64,000 nucleotides of DNA, taken from positions 444,001 to 508,000 of the forward strand of contig NC_063079.1 of the NCBI RefSeq assembly GCF_022605165.1, read 5' to 3'. The translations under genes and the position numbers were made by a program. The notes below the pieces were generated by a model. It searched no databases. It was not told the DNA's origin and saw nothing but the letters and a program-made list of their open reading frames with translations. This stretch comes from Purpureocillium takamizusanense. Its lineage: Eukaryota > Ascomycota > Sordariomycetes > Hypocreales > Ophiocordycipitaceae. Each line of letters begins with the position of its first letter. The stretch's first letter is position 1. Below are positions 12,493-23,321 of this stretch, one piece after another.

Positions 12493-14072
12493 CCCTGGGC
12501 GTTTGCCATTTCCTTGTCCACCTCATTCATAACCATTGCCACTTATGTGGGGAGAACGTGGTTTTGCTGATCAAGGACATTGGATAGGTTTGCGCATGCG
12601 CGCACGTCTCTTGCTCTTCGCTATACCGTAAGTTAACGCTCACTTAGAAGCTTGTTGCCGAGAGCGGGAAGAGGCACATGGAACCAAAAAAAAAAGGAGC
12701 AAAGTAGTGCTGACGTCCTGTTTGTGGAAAAAAGCCACGAGCCGCGGCCTCGGGAAGCACATCTGGGCCAACCCGCCCGAAGCGGCCCTCGACTGGGCTA
12801 TCGCCCTCTTCATCGGCGAGCTGAGCTACACCTTGACGATGCTGTGCGCCAAGTGGTCCATCCTCGCCTTCTACTGGCGCGCCTTTCATGTCCGGAAGTC
12901 GATTAAGGTTCCTATCTGCGTGCTGGCCGTCTGTGTACTATGCTGGGGCATCGCCGTGGTAAGTAAAGGGGGCCGAGCCAAGCCAAGCCAAACCTGGAGT
13001 GGTCGGCCGGCCGGCACGTGTACAAGAAAAGACATACGATTGTGCAAGACTGATGAAAAGGGCTGTGGCAGTTTCTCGTCGCCATCTTCCAGTGCGTGCC
13101 CGTCCACGCGTGGTGGCAGCGCTTCGACCCCGTCAACCCGCTCCCGCCTTCCGCGTATACGTGCGGCGTCAACTCCCATGAATTCTTTTATGGAAACGCC
13201 ATACCGACGATTGTGACTGACGTGTTGATGCTTGCGTTACCAGCGCCATATATATGGACATTGAATCTGCCGCGGGGCCAGAAGGTAGCTCTGGCGGGAG
13301 TATTCCTCGTCGGTTTTTTGTAAGTCTCATGTAAACCCACTCCTCATAGTGGCTGCCTCCTTGTCGCGCAGCTTCGCTGACGTTGCTCGCAGTGTCACTA
13401 TCGTGTCTGGCCTCCGACTCAGCATTATTCTTCACCAAGACCTCAAGGATCCAGACATTACTTGGGTTTTTGTTGACAGTACTAACTGGACCATCACCGA
13501 GGCAAATAGTGCCGTCGTCTGTGGTATGATGCCGTTCATCTTCCGCCCCTGTGGAACCTGTCTGACAGACTGAAGCTTGCCTGCCCTTTCTACATCCCGC
13601 CCTCAGCAAGCTCTGCAATGGAACTCGGCGCCTGTTCTCCTGCGGCAGCCATTCTGGTCACGGGTCCACCCGCAAAACGATGACGACCACCAACACTACC
13701 ACCGTCGGCAGGGGCAGGACTTGCGACGGAGATGAAGGTTTGGACGATGACGATTCGGGCGCCGTCCGCACCTGGGACGGGGATCGTCGCTTCGGCTTGT
13801 CCTCGACGCATGCTACCGCGTTTGCGAGTCGAAGTTGTGGCACCTATACGAGTGGCGGCGATTTGGAGGCGGATGAGCGCCTATTCGTGTGGACGTCTCC
13901 TGATGACGGGCGCAGCGCAACTACTGTTGCGGCAGAGGGAAGAAGGGTAGCCCACGGCAATAATGAGTCGTTGACGTCGATTGAGCTCCGAGAGATGAAC
14001 CGTGTAAGGACGTCGGTGATGGACGGGATCGTGGTGACCCGCGAGGTGCATATGCAGCATCAAGTTGTATAA
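12243..14072 (+). CDS. Pth11-type / fungal rhodopsin-like seven-transmembrane protein
   Basis: Six exons: 12243-12431, 12588-12627, 12735-12958, 13072-13319, 13372-13523 and 13576-14072, giving 449 residues. A Pro-rich N-terminus precedes TM1 (VIIATSVGTIALAILVVGL). Family landmarks follow: HAPLWVDDWLIITSL, GLGKHIW, LCAKWSILAFYWRAF, FQCVPVHAWW, the DVLMLALPAPYIW helix, and ACLPFLHP after the last TM. This is the order seen in the fungal rhodopsin-like domain of Pth11-related proteins. It lacks a CFEM domain. The cytoplasmic tail (about 150 residues) is Thr/Asp/Ser-rich. Exon 2 is only 40 nt and intron 1 carries a CT/AC microsatellite, so this joint is the least certain. Members are proposed plasma-membrane receptors for surface or host cues; the ligand is unknown. 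The gene ends 146 bp from the convergent RAD14. Confidence 0.82.
12456..12493 (+). repeat. CT/AC microsatellite inside an intron
   Basis: A run of TC dinucleotides passes directly into a run of AC within intron 1 of the Pth11-type gene. Confidence 0.85.
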
Positions 14073-14218
14073 CGCGCATATAGTCGCTGAGTGCAGAATA
14101 TACGAGCGAGACTTGTTCCAAGTATGGCAGCATCGAATTGTCCCTTCGTGATTGCCGAGACCGTGTGCGATGGCTTGGTTTTATGGTGATGTTTGATCCG
14201 AAAGCCCGGCCTTTGTCG

Positions 14219-15492
14219 TTAAAACTCGAGTTCCTCCACCTCCATGCCACAGTCAACACACGTCTTGATGGTCATGCCCTCCTCGTTCTGTACTGTTCGC
14301 CCCCACTCGTGGACGTGTCGGCCGCTGCCCATAGAGTCGCCAAACTTGCTGGCACCCGATTTGCCCAACGTGCCGGCCTGGCGGCGGAATGCGTCTGTGC
14401 GCGTCTTGCGCTTGAGGTCGAGCAACTTCTCCTTGAATTTGGCCTCCTTGCGGGCCTTCTTCTGGGTCTCTCGCCGCTCGTACTCTGCATCGAGGGCCTC
14501 GGAGGAGCCCCACTTCGATTTGATTGCGTAGTCTTCGACTTGAAACCGCAGGAACAGCATCATGTCATGCCAGTGGGACTTGTGTGGGTTAGGCTTATTG
14601 AGGTGAGGGAGCAGTTCCGGATCGCGCAGCTCGGCTGGTGTTCAAGTGTTAGCGCGTCATCTGGAGGTGGCAAGGGTTCTGCTCTCGGAGAAGCATACGG
14701 TCTGTCAGGAGATAGTCTTCCTTGCACTCCGTCTTGGTCAGGAGTGAGTACTTCTCGGGATACTTGTCTTTGCACTTGTGGCAGACGCAGACGTGGAAGA
14801 CCTCCTCCCAGACGAAGTCGATCTCGAGACTCCTGCACTCTCTGCAGCGCTTTCTCTTGTCCTCGTCGACAAGGACACTGATGCCGGGCTCAAAGGGCCC
14901 TGCCTTCAGCCGCTTCAGGTTACGAATGACCTGCAGCTTCTCCCACTCCTGGACCGTCATGTTCTTGGGCCGCTGGTCGTCGTCGGCGGGCTGTCCAGGC
15001 TTCTTTCCGCCGAGGGCAAAATTGTGCGGGTCATCCTCCGTGGACAGAAAGCCTCCCTTTGTGTCGGTCATGGAGCTCATGTTGTAGTCGACGAACTTTG
15101 TGAACTTGCGGGCGGGGCGCAACTCGCCCTCGTCGCCGGCCTTGACGCGGCCATCGCGGTTTGTGGTGAGATCCCCGGCGGACAGAGAGCCGAACGGCCG
15201 CTTGCCGTTGACGGGTTTGCTGACATGAACATGGTCGGTCTGGACAAAGCCGGAGGCGGACTTGGGCACGGCGGACACGGCGCCTGACGCACGCTGTTCT
15301 GCTTCACGCTGATCGCGGATGGCCTTGGCGCGAAGGCGATTCTCTTCCTGGGACGGCGTCAGATGAGAGTCTGCCCGGGATGTCCAGGGGAGGCGTGTAT
15401 GCACTCACGATACGCCGCGTCACCTCAGGGGTTGGTGGCGAGCCTGGAGCGGGCGCCTTGGCCGCGGGCGGCGGCGTCTTGGGGCGCTCCAT
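14219..15492 (-). CDS. rad14: DNA repair protein RAD14 / XPA homologue
   Basis: Three exons: 15492-15409, 15347-14699 and 14634-14219, giving 382 residues. The XPA zinc finger is complete: C196-x2-C199-x17-C217-x2-C220, the exact spacing of human XPA. [21 protein letters not shown] and then RDPELLPHLNKPNPHKS and MMLFLRFQVEDYA form the DNA-binding core. XPA/Rad14 verifies damage and scaffolds the pre-incision complex in nucleotide excision repair in the nucleus. The N-terminal 150 residues are polar and variable. A basic Lys/Arg helix follows the core (about residues 300-345). The last 15 residues (KTCVDCGMEVEELEF) add a CxxC pair. Introns have canonical ends. Confidence 0.95.
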
Positions 15493-17977
15493 TCGTGAGA
15501 AGTGGTGAAGGGCGGCTACGCGGCGCTGGACTGCCGAGAAGCGACCCCAGCTTGATGCGGGGCTCTACTCCCTGTGGAAGCGACACGCAGGGATCCAGCG
15601 CAGGGTTGGGATGTTGATGTGGTGGCAGATGAGCAGTCGAGACGGTGGTAAATATCAGGGACGCAGGCGGCAGGAAGTTCAGGAAAGATGATGGAGTGGA
15701 GGGGCGAGGCGACTTGCGACGATCGCTACCATCCAATGGAAGTACAAAGTATGAAGTACCGTCCTGATAGGCGCTGAAATGCTGATGTCACCCTCGCTCG
15801 ATGCACCCTCCACTAAAGTTACTAGGTACCTACATACAGTAGGTAGGTAGGTAGGTACTACAGGTAGGCATGTACCGTAGGTAGGTTAGTACTAGGCAGG
15901 TACTAAGCCAAGCTACTACAGGTAGGTGCTAGCATCACCGCGGCAGGTGCGAGCCACTACTGGAGAATTTGGCCCGGAAAGGGTGCATGTCTCGTTAATT
16001 ATTCGACGCCACCAACCTTACACGTACTCATCACTTACTACTGGTAGTGCTCGACTTCCGACGTCTGAAGCAGCATGAATATAGTATTTCGGCCTGGGCA
16101 CGGGCCGTTTTCAACCCACCGAATGCGCATGTATTGTACAGTGTACGTACTTCATGCTTCGTACGAAAAGTCGTCTGGTAAAACTGACACGGCAGGCAGG
16201 CCCACACCAGACTCGTGCCAGGCAGGGCCGCCGTCCTTCAACTTCACGTTGCCTCAACTCCCATCTTCTCCCATCACTTGCAGACGTAAATACATACTTT
16301 GCACCCTTGAGGTGGTCAAGGATACTGGCGCGGCATGCCCCTTTTGATTCTTTGAATTAAGGAAAACACTTTATTTCTGCACCATACACGCTGCCAAGCC
16401 CGCGCCGCCAGAGCGGTAAAGTAAAGGCACCCCTCCCCCTCCCTCCAACCAACGCGGCCTGTTCCCGATCGGACGGAGGGGTTGATTTGAGCTGATGTAA
16501 CCTCCAGTTTTCTGTAACATGGCCTGACCATGCAATAGTTGACCAGGACAGGATGGGTACAACTGTCGCCTGCTAAAGCCGGGATCCTTGTCTTTTGGAT
16601 AGGATTTCAAACAGCAATTAATAACGAAGCAACAACATTGGACAATAGCTGTACTCGAGACGCCACGGACCAAGGTTTCTCGAACCACGTCGGCCAACCT
16701 AGTCTGCGCCTGTCCTTCATTCTCGCGTGGTATGCATACCTAGGCTGTAAAGGCCTGCGATGAATAGTTGTTGCGCGCGCAGGTGTCTGTTTCTCTCGAG
16801 ATGGAGGAGCGTTCGGAATGCAACCATGGCCCGCCAGCAAGGAGTTTCAAGAAGCCGTCCTCTGTCAGTTGTCAGTGAGCGACATGACGCCTCAGCAGCC
16901 GCCCGAGCCACGTCTGCAGGGCACAATGCGTGGTTGCATAATCGTGCTGTTGACGAATGCGCCGATCAACGGGGCGATTAACCAGTGGGGTATTTACGCG
17001 CCAATGCGAGCCGGCCTGCAGCAGCAGACTCTTCTACTACTACTACCACCATAGATAGCCATTGTACTGTACGTATGTACATACGCGCGGCAGCGGAGTC
17101 GTATTTCTACTTGCTCGATGCAACGATGCGGCACGCCTAGGCGCTTGCATGTGCGCTGACCACAAACGTGTTTCAGGCGAAGCTATCTTGTAGTTGGATA
17201 TATTGATTTCGTCTCGCCATAATTGAGGGCCGAGACTTCTAGTACCCGAGTCCGCTCCATCACTCTGCGTCGAGTAGAGATTGAGCTTTCGCGGGACCTA
17301 GAATATGATCACTATGCGACTTCAAGCAACCTGTTTAGTCTTGGTGTTGTAAACGTCCCCTGCGCTGCTGATTCCACCATACCGGGAATGGGAACCGGAC
17401 AAGATACTATACCCAGGGGGGGGGGGGGAAGCCATCGAGACGGGACCCTCGCCACAGGCAGGGGTATCGCGGTTGCCGCCGCCGCCGCCACTTAACCGTC
17501 AGCCGTCAACCGCCGGGCTAGTTTTCGGGCAACCATGGTAAGCTGTAGGTCTCACTCGTTTCATACTGCCGCGATGACACTGTGCGTTGGGCCACCAACC
17601 CGGGGGCGTCAAGGCAAGGCAAGGCCGGCGCCTACCTTACGCACTCGCCACAGCACGTACTCATGCTGTATCCAGAGCGATTTGAAACAGACTGTAATTT
17701 CCGTGATGCTGCGGTGCAGGTCCCCCTGAGAACGTGGGGGGGATGTCCGGATTGTCGCCTGATCTTCGCTTCCCGCAGCGTAGATCGGATGGGAAACAAC
17801 GAGGTATAAGACGAAGGGGGGACCTCGACGACATGTCCTGCCTGTTGATGGTTTGACAGCGGCCAAGGCATCTGAGTTGCTCCAGGCGTTTTTTTCAAAA
17901 CCAAAAAAAATCTCAAAAAAACCAAACATTCCTTTTTTTCTTCTTCATCACATTCCTTAAGAAAAGATATTCCCATC
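15493..17977. other. Gene-free region between RAD14 and the LPMO gene
   Basis: About 2.5 kb holding both upstream regions. It contains a TAGGTA-rich array (15821-15923), a G run near 17410 and a T/A-rich block at 17885-17960 just before the LPMO start. No frame looks like a real protein. Confidence 0.5.
15821..15923 (+). repeat. TAGGTA-rich short repeat array
   Basis: Four tandem AGGT units near 15840 and several further TAGGTA/GTACTA copies lie within about 100 bp, including GGTACC palindromes. Confidence 0.75.
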
Positions 17978-19051
17978 ATGAAGGCCTTTGCTGTCGTCGC
18001 CGGCGTCGTCGGCATGGCCCACGCCCACATGAACTTGGCCTACCCGGCCTGCATCGGGCGGAAAGACAACATCAACACGGGCAACGGAAAGGAGTTTGGA
18101 ATAGACAGCAATATCAACGCGCCCCTCGACCCGTCGGGCTCCGACTACCCGTGCAAGGTGCCCGGCTTCTCGGGCATCCAGGTCAAGACCCCCCCGCAGA
18201 TGACGTGGGAGCGCGGCGCCAACTACCCCGTCGGCCTGGGCAACGAGGTCGTCCACGGGGGCGGCAGCTGCCAGTTCGCCCTCTCCAAGGACAGGGGCAA
18301 GACTTCGACGGTCATCGCCTCGTACATTGGCAACTGCGCCGCCAACATCCAGGACCGCAACTTCACCGTGGCGATCCCCTGTGACACCCCCGAGGGCGAG
18401 TGGCTCTTCATGTGGAGCTGGCACAACAGGATAGGGAACCGCGAGATGTACCAGCGCTGCACGTACCTTAACATCAAGGGAGGGGGCTGCGGCAACAAGT
18501 GCGGTGGTGGTGGCCAGCGTCCGCCTGTGGAAAACGACCCCGTCATCCCGCCGTCGTCGGCGTCGCCGCCTGCTCCCGCGCCCACGACGCCTGCTGTCTC
18601 GACTTCGGCACCGGGTGATGATGGCACGCCCTCGACGCCTGCTTATCCCCAGCCCACAGAGACCCGCCCTGTACACTGCTACGCAGGCCGGAAGCGCTCC
18701 ATCGGTCACGGTCACGGCCACGGTCACGGTCACATGAGACGCAACAGCCTCGCAATCCGCGACTCGACACTCGACACTCGTGCTAAGCCTGGCCCGGCAA
18801 AGGGCTCCAAGTACGACGCCGCCAAGTGCGCGTGCGTGCCCTTCGAGGGCCGGCCGTCCATCTTCATCGCCAACATCAAGGACAAGGCCAATCCCTCGAG
18901 CGAGGAGCTCTGCACCAACGAGAACACCGACGTCATCTATCCCGACCCGGGCCCCGCTGCGTGCGTTGAGTACACCTCGGACAACCCATACCCGCCGGGC
19001 AAGAAGGGGACATGCCAGTGGAGGGGCAAAGGCGAGGGGGCCAACCTGTAG
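17978..19051 (+). CDS. Secreted AA11-like lytic polysaccharide monooxygenase
   Basis: Single exon, 357 residues. The signal peptide MKAFAVVAGVVGMAHA leaves His17 as mature residue 1, as copper-dependent LPMOs require. The second histidine-brace residue is His93 in EVVHGGGSCQFAL, and EWLFMWSWHNRIGNREMY matches the AA11 core. AA11 enzymes oxidatively cleave chitin outside the cell. After a Gly/Cys segment (GGGCGNKCGGGG) come a Pro/Ser/Thr linker and five GH dipeptides (residues 243-252). A short C-terminal Cys domain (about 275-357, starting KYDAAKCACVPF) follows, which I do not recognise. Family assignment is by motif; a related AA class is possible. Strong GC3 bias is typical of a highly expressed secreted protein. 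Confidence 0.78.
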   Translation: MKAFAVVAGVVGMAHAHMNLAYPACIGRKDNINTGNGKEFGIDSNINAPLDPSGSDYPCKVPGFSGIQVKTPPQMTWERGANYPVGLGNEVVHGGGSCQFALSKDRGKTSTVIASYIGNCAANIQDRNFTVAIPCDTPEGEWLFMWSWHNRIGNREMYQRCTYLNIKGGGCGNKCGGGGQRPPVENDPVIPPSSASPPAPAPTTPAVSTSAPGDDGTPSTPAYPQPTETRPVHCYAGRKRSIGHGHGHGHGHMRRNSLAIRDSTLDTRAKPGPAKGSKYDAAKCACVPFEGRPSIFIANIKDKANPSSEELCTNENTDVIYPDPGPAACVEYTSDNPYPPGKKGTCQWRGKGEGANL

Positions 19052-20208
19052 TTGGCGGAACAGAAGGCTGCCGAAGAGGTGCGATCACGGGCGCGTGACA
19101 TGGTGGTGGCCGACCTTTGATACCCTGCGAACCCGTGGCAGCGCCATTTCATCTTTAAGGGGGGCAGGGTGTTCTCTTCTTCCTTGTTTTTGAACAATGT
19201 ATCCGCGGAGCTCCGCACGCATGCGTGTCGGCCGCGGCAGGTACTTTTTGAGGTGATCCTCGTTGTTATAGATACTGGGGCAATTAGAACAGTTGCTGCA
19301 TCGTTGCAAACCTTTTCTCTTCTTGATGTGTGACTCTGTGTGCTTGATGTCCAGTCGCCAAGCTGAAATAACAGCCGGGCCCAGGGAGGCTAACGGGGGA
19401 GGCCCGAAGACTGATCTAACATGATGTATTTCTGCTGTGAAGTCGCGTGGTATTCTGAACCGTACAAGTATACGAAATACTTGCGAGAAAGCCGCATTGA
19501 GATCGTGCGTTGCACGAGTCAGTGGGGCCCAGGCCCTGAGTTATAATAGCACTTTAGGCAATAGGCACAATGCCAAGGGCGCGGTGATGAATGGCTTTCG
19601 ATGCGAGGTATGTGTCAAGTCCATAGACTCCATACAACATTACTGAGCAGCGCATCTCTTGATATACTCCGATGCGACGTGTGTACTGCGATGTTCTGAG
19701 CGCCATGGAAAGACAAGATCGATGACTTACTCTTTGTTGTTGGTGAACCTCTCTGTCCACTTACTGTACCTTATTCTATCATCATCGGACCGCCCGCCCC
19801 TCAATTCAACTGAATATGTGAAGGAGCAGGCACCGAGCGCACTTATGCGCAACTCAACCTTGTCGCTTCAACTCCAAATTTCTCGCGCGACTCGTTGAGG
19901 CTCTCAGTTGCCTTTATACGGCATAGCATTGCGGCGTATACCCTCATGAGGTGTGCCATCCGGCGCAAAGGCATGATTATGCCATGAAATCTTGAGACGA
20001 CTCGCTTAGGAGAGCTCAAAGCGGGCGCTCCGCGTCTTGCGAAAGAGACAAGGAAGTAGCCATCCCGCGTATAAATTCGCCCCCAGCGCCGCCGTTGGTT
20101 TATTTGCCTGAAACCCCAGCATTGCAATCACAACAGAAAGGCAACATCCAGCAGACGTCCTCCCACTCTTCACAGTCCAAGTTTTATATCAGCCCACCCA
20201 ACGTCGCC
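19052..20208. other. Intergenic region between two secreted-protein genes
   Basis: 3' region of the LPMO gene and 5' region of the small Cys-rich gene. Positions 19400-20050 are richer in A/T than the surroundings. No convincing gene is present. Confidence 0.5.
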
Positions 20209-20719
20209 ATGAAGGTCCTCGCCGCCACCATGCTCCTCGCCGCACTCGCCGGCACCGCCCTGGGGGCAGCCTGGCGAGGCTCGACATATGGGACATATGG
20301 CACGGTTGTAAGTACTATGCCGCACGCGACGCAGCAGCAGCAGGCACACGCGTTGCTTGCAGCAGCAGCGGCACCAGCAACAAACAACCCCCTCCACCCC
20401 TCTTTTCTCCCTAGTGTTCTTGCTTTTCTCACACTTTCTTTTCCCCCGCATAGTACTCGGCCCAGGTATGCGCCGCCGCCGCGGCCTGTGGACCCAGGGA
20501 GTACTGCTGCGGCACGGGCAGCACCCGCTACTGTACAACTCAGCGCAAGATGGTGAGTTTTTTGTCTGTTCTTGCACCGTTACCCGTTGTGCCTTGACCT
20601 CGCATCCTCGGCGTCATGGTACCGCTCTCAGAGGCGGCTTGCAAAAACGTGTGGAGGGCCGGACGGCTGACGGCGCGTTGGGGCGGATGTAGGGCCAGGA
20701 CTGCGATGGTCCGGCGTAG
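20209..20719 (+). CDS. Small secreted cysteine-rich protein (effector-like), unrecognised
   Basis: Three exons: 20209-20307, 20454-20552 and 20693-20719, giving 75 residues. All joints are GT-AG, and the second intron has a CTGAC branch site. The start codon follows a pyrimidine-flanked 5' region and opens a clear signal peptide (MKVLAATMLLAALAGTALG). The mature peptide is about 55 residues, with a Gly/Tyr-rich start (RGSTYGTYGT). Its six cysteines fall in the order C, C, CC, C, C: VCAAAAAC, then EYCC, RYC and DC. An even cysteine number with a central CC pair is common in disulfide-knotted fungal effectors and antimicrobial peptides. I know no named family for it. The exon model is inferred: both later exons are short and would be missed by simple frame scanning. 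Confidence 0.6.
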
Positions 20720-21158
20720 GAGGGTTAGGAATGTTGCGTCATTGATCACGAGGCCGTGGGCCGTGGATTCGGGTCATCGTTCGAAACCACTTTGGGGGTT
20801 GCGAGGGGGTTTTGCAGTTTGTTGACTAGACTGGTCATTCGATGACCCATATCCCGTGGGGCACGAAAGCTGGCAAGACAATACAAAATGGGATTGCGCT
20901 CGTTTATAAGTGCTTGCCTTGCCTTGTTCCGCTCCAAAACGCTCTTAGGTCGGCAGACAAAGTCTCATGTGCCCGGCACTCGGGTATCATTTCACGTTGC
21001 TCCCTAAAGTAGACGATTGATGTTTCAGAGCCGACGGCCAGAGGCGCATCGAAGCGTCGTTGACAATGGACTATCATACACTACACCAAGTCCCACCCCT
21101 CTGCCGGCGCTCAGCCACATGCCCAGCTTGCGCGTAGCTCCTAGACGACGCGCCCTCT
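20720..21158. other. Intergenic region between convergent genes
   Basis: 440 bp of 3' flank shared by the small secreted-protein gene and PHO88. Nothing recognisable is present. Confidence 0.5.
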
Positions 21159-22039
21159 CTACTCCTCCTTGACACCGCCGCGGCCGGCCCGCTCGGCAGC
21201 CTCGACAGCCTTCTTGTCGCTCTGGGCCTGGCCGCTCTGCATGGCGCTCATGAAGCCCGCAGCCTGCTTGAAGGGGCGCTTGAGGTCGCCGACGGCGGGC
21301 TGGCCGTACAGGTAGATCTTGGCCAGGTTGCCTTCGAGCGCGCTCTTGAGAGGGATGATGGACTGGATGAGCAGCGGGTTGGTGTACTTCATGTACAGGT
21401 GCATAAAGGCCATCATGGCGACGCCCATGGCCTGGCCGCGGAAGGCGGTGCGCAGCTGCTGGATGTCGTAGGCGTGGACCGTGGTGGTGACGAGCTTGCC
21501 CTCCTCGGTGGAGCCCATTGGCGGGGGCTCAACGTACTTGAGCGTCGTCATGTCTGCGTAGAACAAACAACAAAGGTCAGCGACTCGCGCACGGGGCAAT
21601 TGCAGGGGGGAAGGGAGGGAGGAGTTGCGCTCGCTCGCGAGAGGTGGTAACCGTACCCTTCTTCTTGTTGATGGACGACTGAATGTAGAGATATATGAGT
21701 GCGATGATGACATTGCTGGCAATGTAAAGGCCGCGGACGCCATTAAGGACAGTTGGGTCGTCAAAGGGGATGCGCTTCGACACCTGCATCATGCCCAGGA
21801 TGATGACGAGGTTCGTGCTGCAACCGGTCAGCGCGGATGCTCTTCATGACACGTCTGCCTCCCGCACAGGTCGTCGCGAGACGTTCCATCTCCGTGGCCG
21901 AGGCACACGGAAGGCGTCCGATTGCTCCGTCGACGGTCAAACCAAGGAAGGAGGCCAAGGGAGGAGGGGGAGGAACCGCGCGTGCGCGCAACCCGCGGTC
22001 ACGCTATCAAACTCACATTTGGGGGCTGAGGCCGGCCAT
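21159..22039 (-). CDS. pho88: PHO88 / SND3 ER membrane protein (SRP-independent targeting)
   Basis: Three exons: 22039-22017, 21817-21657 and 21553-21159, giving 192 residues (the yeast protein has 188). Exon 1 codes only MAGLSPQ plus part of a codon. The second exon supplies the membrane segment NLVIILGMMQVSKRI, followed by LYIASNVIIALIYLYIQSSI. The third begins DMTTLKYVEPP and contains MAFMHLYMKYTNPLLIQSI, the most conserved Pho88 stretch. The tail KKAVEAAERAGRGGVKEE is charged. Yeast Pho88/Snd3 helps deliver membrane and secretory proteins to the ER independently of SRP, and affects phosphate transport. Splice sites are canonical. The gene is divergent from the Cys-cluster gene at 23322. 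Confidence 0.94.
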
Positions 22040-23321
22040 TGTTGCGGATTCACTCGCTGCGAAGCGTGACGCAAACGGAAGACTGAAGGAGGAAAGGAGA
22101 AGGGGTGATGAGGGGCGACGCCTGACGTGCTGCGGAAGCGGGCGACGGCAGAGGTGGTGCGCGAGTGGGTTGGAGGCAAGGAGAGGAGGGAGACGGAGGG
22201 ACAAGCCAGGTGGTGGAAACATCTGGAGTTTTTTCGCCATTGCATACTGGCCTTTTGGCCACTCACTGGGGGGCCGCGCCGCCACGACAAGGAGGGTCCG
22301 GGTACGTACCACACCTGCCCCAGGCCGTCTTTGTCCGGGTTGTTGGTGCTGGGCCGGGCCGTGCTAAGGTTTTTCCGGGGAGGCGCTGGCGCTGTTGCCG
22401 CTGCACAGGCGCGTCGCGTGGCCTTCCAGAACGTCCATCGCAGTCCATCGGATTCCTCAATATGGAAGCCAGCCACCCCCCATGCTCGGGCTGTGGCTGG
22501 AAAATGGCTGTGGCGTCTGGGTGTTGGTTCTGCCGCTGGTCCCCTGCCCCACTCTATCTCGCAGCGGTTCCTCGCCCGAAATCCAGGAACGCCCACTCCC
22601 GCCGAGGTCCAAGGATCGTGAGCCCACACTCCCTCTCTCTCCTTGACGCCCCGGGGAGCTGGCGAAGCGGGACGATTCCCTTTAAGGCCAGCTTGCAGCG
22701 GTGGATGACGGCTCACGACTTTGTTCAAGGGCCATCACCGAAAGCGCCAACATGGTGAAAAACATGGCAGAGTGCCGGCCCCATGGCCGAGAAAGCCGGA
22801 GCTGCTTCCAAGAACGCGTCTCTTTGTGTGTCGCACAAAGAGACTTCGTGCCTGCCCACCGGCCGGGACATCGGGGCGTGATCAAACGGCTCCCATATGT
22901 CATTGAGAGGCAGGTATGCGTGCTGTTTTGCCTCGAGACAAACTCGCAGCTTTACCGCACACAACAGCTGAATGCACTCATTCTTGCTTGACGCTGCTTG
23001 ACGCTGCTTGCACCGGTGGCATTATGCTTTGTCTGCCAAACAGCCTTTTGTTTGCATGTAGACATCCTCGCAAACTTGGCCCATCTGCAATCACGGAGCC
23101 TGATTGTCGTTTCGATGCTTTCACCTGCAAACAATGAAGCGAGGCAGCTGCCGTCGAGGGCTTCCCTCGATTAGTCTTATAAAATGCGGAACGGAGTTCG
23201 AGCGCATTTCCAGTGAAACCAAAGTTAAGAGTTCGCGCGCAAGGACGAGCCGATTACAACTGGCCCAGTCACCGAAAAAACGCTGAAAAGAAGGACCGTC
23301 TACAAGACAACCGAGCTCAAC
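22040..23321. other. Divergent intergenic region upstream of PHO88 and the Cys-cluster gene
   Basis: 1.28 kb with no convincing gene; it should contain both promoters. Three near-tandem copies of a CTTGACGCTG unit occur near 22988-23010. Confidence 0.45.

Noticed and set aside
12243..15492. Secondary-metabolite or functional gene cluster around the Pth11-type gene
   Set aside because: Neighbours are RAD14 and an LPMO, with no synthase, oxidase or transporter set.
17957..18733. 258-codon minus-strand frame
   Set aside because: Shadow of the LPMO gene; Arg/Val-rich with no motif.
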